64,000 nucleotides of DNA. It comes from an uncultured Bacteroidaceae bacterium (GTDB taxonomy: Bacteria > Bacteroidota > Bacteroidia > Bacteroidales > Bacteroidaceae). Each line of letters starts with the position of its first letter. The stretch's first letter is position 1. Where the stretch lies: assembly GCA_905234605.1 (NCBI GenBank), contig CAJOIE010000003.1, forward strand, positions 124,001 to 188,000, read 5' to 3'. Shown here in pieces: positions 58,672 through 64,000 of the stretch. A program made the position numbers and the translations under genes. The notes under the pieces are model-generated. The model saw only the letters and a program-made list of their open reading frames with translations. It did no database searches and was not told the origin of the DNA.

Positions 58672-60168
58672 ATGCTAAGAAAACTACGCATCGCACTCGC
58701 CACCACGACCCTGCTGCTGCTGACGTGGCTATTCGTCGACTTCACAGGCACAGCCAGCCACTACGCAGCCTTCCTCGCCAAATGGCAGCTGCTGCCCGCA
58801 CTGCTCTCGGCCAATGTGGTGGTATGCACAGGCCTCGTGCTGCTGACACTCGTCGGCGGACGCATCTATTGCTCCGCAGTCTGCCCCTTAGGCATCGTGC
58901 AGGACCTGCTGGCACACCTGCGCCCACGAGGCCGCAACCGCGCTGGCCGCTACAGCCATTCGCCCGAGGTGCGCTGGCTGCGCTATCCCGTGCTGGCCCT
59001 GTTCTGCACAGCCATCGCGGCAGGAGCAGGCTCCCTCGTGGCACTGCTCGAGCCCTACAGCAGCTTCGGCCGCATAGCCTCCAACCTGCTGCGCCCGCTC
59101 TACGAGAGTGCCAACAACATCCTTGCAGGCATCGCCGCAAACCACGGCAGCTACACCTTCTACCACGCAGACACATGGGTGCCAGGATGGACAACCTTCG
59201 CCATCGCTGCCGCCACGCTGCTCCTGCTCGCAGTGCTGGCATGGGCGGGCGGACGCACATACTGCAACACCATCTGCCCCGTGGGCACCATGCTGAGCCT
59301 GCTCTCACGCTTCGCACTGCTACGCATCCGCTTCGATGCAGGGAAGTGCCGCTCATGCTCGGCATGTGAGCGTGCCTGCAAAGCATCATGCATCGACTAC
59401 AAGACCCACACCGTGGACTACACACGCTGCGTGGCCTGCGGCAACTGCCTGACCAAGTGCAAACACGACGCCCTGCACTACAGTCTGCCGGCAAGAAACA
59501 CGGCACCGTCAGTCACCAAAGCCGGCAGCACGCCGCCCGACACCGCGCGGCGCACATTCCTCATGGGTGCGGCAATAGCCGCCACGACAGCAGCCCTGGC
59601 ACAGGACAAGAAGAAGGTGGACGGCGGACTGGCAGCACTCGCACGCCGCCGTGTGCCCACCCGTCAGACACCACTCACGCCGCCAGGAAGCCTCTCCGCC
59701 CGCAACATGGCCAGCCACTGCACAGGATGCCAGCTGTGCGTCAGCCAGTGCCCCAACAACGTGCTGCGCCCGTCGACAGGACTGCTCACCGCCATGCAGC
59801 CCACCATGAGCTACGAGCGAGGCTACTGCCGACCCGAGTGCCACCGCTGCTCCGACGTGTGCCCCACAGGAGCCATACGCCCCATGGCCGAAGGCGAGAA
59901 GGCATCGACACAGATAGGACACGCCGTGTGGATACGCCAGAACTGCGTGGTGCTCACCGACCATGTACGCTGCGGCAACTGCGCCCGCCACTGCCCCTCG
60001 GGAGCCATACAGATGGTACCCCTCGACGCCGACGACCCGCTGAGCCCGCGCATACCGGCCGCAGACACTTCGCGATGCATAGGCTGCGGAGCATGCGAGC
60101 ACCTGTGCCCCGCACGCCCCTTCCCTGCCATATATGTGGAAGGACACGAAGTACACCAAACAATCTGA
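58672..60168 (+). CDS. NapH/NapG-like membrane polyferredoxin with an internal twin-arginine segment
   Basis: A 498-residue protein. Residues 1-215 are a NapH/NosR-like membrane domain with four or five helices and two conserved CxxxCP motifs (YCSAVCPLG at 67, YCNTICPVG at 198). Residues 224-270 hold two 4Fe-4S sites (CRSCSACERAC, CVACGNCLTKC). At 291-310 the segment TARRTFLMG plus a hydrophobic stretch looks exactly like a Tat signal, but inside the chain. A C-terminal domain (350-485) carries four more 4Fe-4S motifs, as in NapG. So NapH and NapG appear fused, with the Tat segment as the joint. It lies 4 bp after tatC and 5 bp before the aldo/keto reductase. Role: probably quinol oxidation and electron delivery to the periplasm (inference). 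Confidence 0.85.
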   Translation: MLRKLRIALATTTLLLLTWLFVDFTGTASHYAAFLAKWQLLPALLSANVVVCTGLVLLTLVGGRIYCSAVCPLGIVQDLLAHLRPRGRNRAGRYSHSPEVRWLRYPVLALFCTAIAAGAGSLVALLEPYSSFGRIASNLLRPLYESANNILAGIAANHGSYTFYHADTWVPGWTTFAIAAATLLLLAVLAWAGGRTYCNTICPVGTMLSLLSRFALLRIRFDAGKCRSCSACERACKASCIDYKTHTVDYTRCVACGNCLTKCKHDALHYSLPARNTAPSVTKAGSTPPDTARRTFLMGAAIAATTAALAQDKKKVDGGLAALARRRVPTRQTPLTPPGSLSARNMASHCTGCQLCVSQCPNNVLRPSTGLLTAMQPTMSYERGYCRPECHRCSDVCPTGAIRPMAEGEKASTQIGHAVWIRQNCVVLTDHVRCGNCARHCPSGAIQMVPLDADDPLSPRIPAADTSRCIGCGACEHLCPARPFPAIYVEGHEVHQTI

Positions 60169-60173
60169 CAGCC

Positions 60174-61619
60174 ATGGACAAGACCCTCTCACGCCGCAAC
60201 TTCATCAAGTATATGGCAGCCGGAATGGCCGCCACAGCATCGTCGTCGGCACTGCTCACGGCATGTCGTGCCAAAGACAGAGCACCCGCCACAGCCGACG
60301 GCAGCGACGCCGGCACCATGACCATGCGTGTCAACCCCAACACAGGCGACAGCGTCTCGCTCCTGGGCTACGGCATGATGCGCCTGCCCATGCTGCCCGA
60401 AGGCACACAACCCACCGATGCCGCGACAGGGCCCTTCGACCAGGACATGGTGAACCGGCAGGTGGACTACGCCCTTGAGCACGGAGTGAACTACTTCGAC
60501 ACTTCACCAGCCTACTGCCGCGGCCTCTCGGAGCGATGCACAGGCATAGCACTCAGCCGCCATCCGCGCAGCAGCTACTACATCGCCACCAAGCTGTCAA
60601 ACTTCGCGCCACAGACATGGACAGCCGAAGCCTCGCGCGAGATGTTCGAGCACTCCCTCAAGGAACTGCAGACCGACTATGTGGACTATCTCCTCATGCA
60701 CGGCACAGGCATGGGCGCACACGATGCCTCGGGCAAGCAGCTCACAGGCTGGGAGGCCTTCGAGGCACGCTACATCAGCAACGGCATCCTCGACTGGCTC
60801 GTGGAGCAGAAGGCGGCAGGGCGCATACGCAACCTCGGCTTCTCCTACCACGGCGACGTGAGCGTCTTCGACCGCCTGCTCGCATGGCACGACGAAGGCC
60901 GCTACCACTGGGACTTCGCACAGATAGAGCTCAACTACCTCGACTGGTTCTATGCCAACGAAATCAACCCGCGCAACACCGACGCCGCATACCTGTATGG
61001 CGAGCTCAAGCGGCGCGGCATACCGGCAGTAATCATGGAGCCCCTGCTTGGCGGACGCCTGGCCCGCGTGGCCGACGACATAGCAGCCGAACTGCTACAG
61101 CGTGCACCCGGGCAGAGCGTGGCCCACTGGGCCTTCCGCTTCGCCGGCTCGCCCGAAGGCGTGCTCACCGTGCTCAGCGGCATGACCTACATGGAGCACC
61201 TTAGGGAGAACGTGGCCACCTACTCGCCGCTACGCCCCATCGATGCCGACGAGCACGAGTTCCTCATGCACATTGCAGAGGAGATATACGGCATGAAAAC
61301 CGTGCCGTGCAACGAGTGCCAGTATTGCATGCCATGCCCCTACGGGCTCGACATACCAGCCATCTTCGTGCACTATAATAAATGTATACGCGAGGGCTAC
61401 GTGAAGCAGAGCGACCTCGACCCTGCCTGGAGCCGTGCACGCCGAGCCTTCCTCATCGGCTACGACCGCGCCGTGCCACGCCTGCGACAGGCCGACCACT
61501 GCATAGGCTGCGGCCAGTGTGCCCCACACTGTCCGCAACAGATAGACATACCCTCCGAGCTGCACCACATCGACCAGTATGTGGAGCAACTGCGACGCAG
61601 CAGCGACTCCCGCTACTGA
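60174..61619 (+). CDS. Tat-signal aldo/keto reductase with C-terminal 4Fe-4S clusters (lipoprotein)
   Basis: A 481-residue enzyme. The N-terminus is a textbook Tat signal, SRRNFIKYMAAGM (R7-R8), ending in the lipobox LTAC (C31), so it is likely exported folded and lipid-anchored. The aldo/keto reductase barrel shows the catalytic set D109, Y114 (YFDTSPAY), K140 (IATKLSN) and H176 (LLMHGTG). After it comes CNECQYCMPCPYG and CIGCGQCAPHCPQ, two iron-sulfur cluster motifs. NADPH is not available outside the cytoplasm, so reducing power probably comes from the clusters and the adjacent polyferredoxin. Substrate unknown. Frame is open to 59388 but ATG 60174 begins the signal. Confidence 0.88.
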   Translation: MDKTLSRRNFIKYMAAGMAATASSSALLTACRAKDRAPATADGSDAGTMTMRVNPNTGDSVSLLGYGMMRLPMLPEGTQPTDAATGPFDQDMVNRQVDYALEHGVNYFDTSPAYCRGLSERCTGIALSRHPRSSYYIATKLSNFAPQTWTAEASREMFEHSLKELQTDYVDYLLMHGTGMGAHDASGKQLTGWEAFEARYISNGILDWLVEQKAAGRIRNLGFSYHGDVSVFDRLLAWHDEGRYHWDFAQIELNYLDWFYANEINPRNTDAAYLYGELKRRGIPAVIMEPLLGGRLARVADDIAAELLQRAPGQSVAHWAFRFAGSPEGVLTVLSGMTYMEHLRENVATYSPLRPIDADEHEFLMHIAEEIYGMKTVPCNECQYCMPCPYGLDIPAIFVHYNKCIREGYVKQSDLDPAWSRARRAFLIGYDRAVPRLRQADHCIGCGQCAPHCPQQIDIPSELHHIDQYVEQLRRSSDSRY

Positions 61620-61663
61620 CCGGCACCACCTTCGCCGCAGGCCGGCGGCACACCATAAGGCAT

Positions 61664-61707
61664 ACACACCGACTACACATAACATACACACCGTTTACAC
61701 ATAACAT
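61664..61707. repeat. 22-bp tandem repeat just before the saccharopine dehydrogenase-like gene
   Basis: Two copies (61664-61685 and 61686-61707) of a unit beginning ACACACCG and ending TACACATAACAT, differing at two positions. The second copy ends 3 bp before the ATG, so the repeat is the ribosome-binding region. Confidence 0.85.
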
Positions 61708-61710
61708 CAC

Positions 61711-62949
<1,239 letters not shown>

Positions 62950-63005
62950 GGTGGCTCTGGCGTCACAAAAGCGTGCCGCCGCTTCTGCCTCACGCCGATT
63001 TACGC

Positions 63006-63013
63006 TATTTTTG
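63006..63013 (+). promoter_or_regulatory. -7 element for recA
   Basis: TATTTTTG, 27 bp before the recA ATG. I saw no LexA-like palindrome beside it. Confidence 0.55.
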
Positions 63014-63040
63014 TCGCACACTATTCACCAACATACCACT

Positions 63041-64000
63041 ATGGCAAAGACAACAGACTCCGCAGCCGCCGACCGTGAAGCCCGCCTCCAGGCACTGCAC
63101 ACGGCCATGGCCAAGATTGAGAAGGACTTTGGCAAAGGCAGCATCATGCGCATGGGCGATGCCGCCACCGAGCCTATCGACGTGATACCCACAGGCAGCA
63201 TAGGCCTCGACGCCGCCTTAGGTGTTGGCGGCTACCCGCGTGGCCGCATAATCGAGATCTACGGCCCCGAGTCGTCGGGCAAGACCACCCTCACCATCCA
63301 CGCCATCGCCGAGGCACAGAAGTTGGGCGGCGTGGCCGCATTCATCGATGCCGAGCACGCCTTCGACCCCTCCTATGCCGCCAAGCTCGGCGTCAACCTC
63401 AACGACCTGCTCGTGGCACAGCCCGACAATGGCGAGCAGGCTCTCGACATCGCCGACCAGCTCATCAGCTCGTCGGCAGTCGACCTCGTGGTCATCGACT
63501 CCGTGGCAGCACTCACGCCGAAGGCCGAGATTGAGGGCGACATGGGCGACAACAAGGTGGGCCTGCACGCCCGCCTCATGAGCCAGGCCCTGCGCAAGCT
63601 CACCGCCACCATCTCGCGCACCAAGACCACATGCATCTTCATCAACCAGCTGCGCGAGAAGATAGGCATCATGTTCGGCAACCCAGAGACCACCACGGGC
63701 GGCAACGCTCTGAAGTTCTACAGCTCGGTGCGCCTCGACATACGCCGTGTCAGCTCCATCAAGGACGGCGACGAGGTCACGGGCAACCTCGTGCGCGTCA
63801 AAGTGGTGAAGAACAAAGTGTCGCCCCCGTTCCGCAAGGCCGAGTTTGAAATCACCTTCGGCGAAGGCATCTCGCGTGTGGGCGAGCTGCTCGACCTCGC
63901 CGTGCAGGCCGACATCATCAAGAAGAGCGGCTCCTGGTTCAGCTACAACGACACCAAGATCGGTCAGGGCCGCGATGCCGCCAAGCGTGCCCTCGCCGAC
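63041..64000 (+). CDS. recA: Recombinase RecA, 5' part
   Basis: The first 320 residues of the recombinase; the gene runs off the right edge. It starts [20 protein letters not shown] and has the Walker A motif GPESSGKTT, the DNA-binding loop region, and the conserved [30 protein letters not shown] stretch (cited by position, about 205-234). All catalytic positions visible here are normal. RecA coats single-stranded DNA for recombination and SOS signalling. Confidence 0.96.
   Translation, partial: MAKTTDSAAADREARLQALHTAMAKIEKDFGKGSIMRMGDAATEPIDVIPTGSIGLDAALGVGGYPRGRIIEIYGPESSGKTTLTIHAIAEAQKLGGVAAFIDAEHAFDPSYAAKLGVNLNDLLVAQPDNGEQALDIADQLISSSAVDLVVIDSVAALTPKAEIEGDMGDNKVGLHARLMSQALRKLTATISRTKTTCIFINQLREKIGIMFGNPETTTGGNALKFYSSVRLDIRRVSSIKDGDEVTGNLVRVKVVKNKVSPPFRKAEFEITFGEGISRVGELLDLAVQADIIKKSGSWFSYNDTKIGQGRDAAKRALAD

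Noticed and set aside
59388..60173. Upstream extension of the aldo/keto reductase frame
   Set aside because: It overlaps the polyferredoxin in another frame and the Tat signal marks the real start at 60174.

Overview
This window reads as chromosomal DNA from a GC-rich member of the order Bacteroidales (Prevotella/Muribaculaceae-like). Support: at least eighteen gene starts are preceded by the Bacteroidetes -7 element TAnnTTTG; lineage-typical families are present (DUF4290, a BT_3928-like protein, DUF4250, DUF1599, a FIVAR-like surface protein ending in an IYNIAGQRV-type tail, and a small MKKTLYVAPKMEL-type peptide); and Shine-Dalgarno sites are weak. No rRNA, tRNA, CRISPR array or insertion sequence was seen. 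The window opens inside a nitrilase-family gene and closes inside recA.

Layout. 1-3.5 kb: nitrilase fragment, Fur-family regulator, purA, a GH43-like hydrolase. 3.4-7.4 kb (minus strand): DUF4236 protein, acyltransferase, a 57-codon gene, the ComM/YifB ATPase and a phosphopantetheinyl transferase. 7.4-12.3 kb is accessory: a stand-alone tiny membrane-protein gene, an unknown secreted protein, a TPR/HTH regulator with an apparently missing N-terminus, an unknown lipoprotein behind a long structured leader, and hsp20. 12.6-15.2 kb is an AT-richer island with a single-chain restriction-modification enzyme and a small HTH protein. 15.4-36.6 kb is mostly housekeeping: ispD, a DJ-1 protein, pdxJ, nadK, an ABC exporter, a BASS-type transporter, ndk, an M23/LysM endopeptidase, an SF1 helicase, nadD, gmk, yicC, tsaB, murA, rimM, dxr, rseP and an oadA-like carboxyltransferase. 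36.6-44.4 kb: DUF362 lipoprotein, GH105 lipoprotein, dnaG, and a thiamine uptake operon (TPP riboswitch, TonB receptor, PnuC/PnuT). 44.7-48.5 kb: a large surface protein and its small partner. 49-57 kb: leuB, a 2-hydroxyacid dehydrogenase, pgpA, a lipoprotein-type glutathione peroxidase, two small unknowns, a PL26-like rhamnogalacturonan lyase, a DUF4861 lipoprotein and an OmpX-like barrel. 57.7-61.6 kb: tatA-tatC with a membrane polyferredoxin and a Tat-signal aldo/keto reductase. 61.7-64 kb: carboxynorspermidine dehydrogenase-like gene and recA.

The most interesting items are (i) the tatAC module packaged with two iron-sulfur proteins, one a NapH/NapG-like fusion with an internal twin-arginine segment and the other a Tat lipoprotein aldo/keto reductase, which together look like an extracytoplasmic reductase chain; (ii) the AT-rich Type IIG-like restriction-modification island; (iii) two families of short intergenic repeats (about 22-bp period, cores CACCCTGCACC and GAAGAGTGAAGAAT) placed at promoters, terminators and even gene ends; (iv) a previously unannotated tiny-protein transcription unit at 7.6-7.95 kb; and (v) catalytic-residue oddities in MurA (Asp for Cys) and in the OadA-like protein (no biotin lysine).
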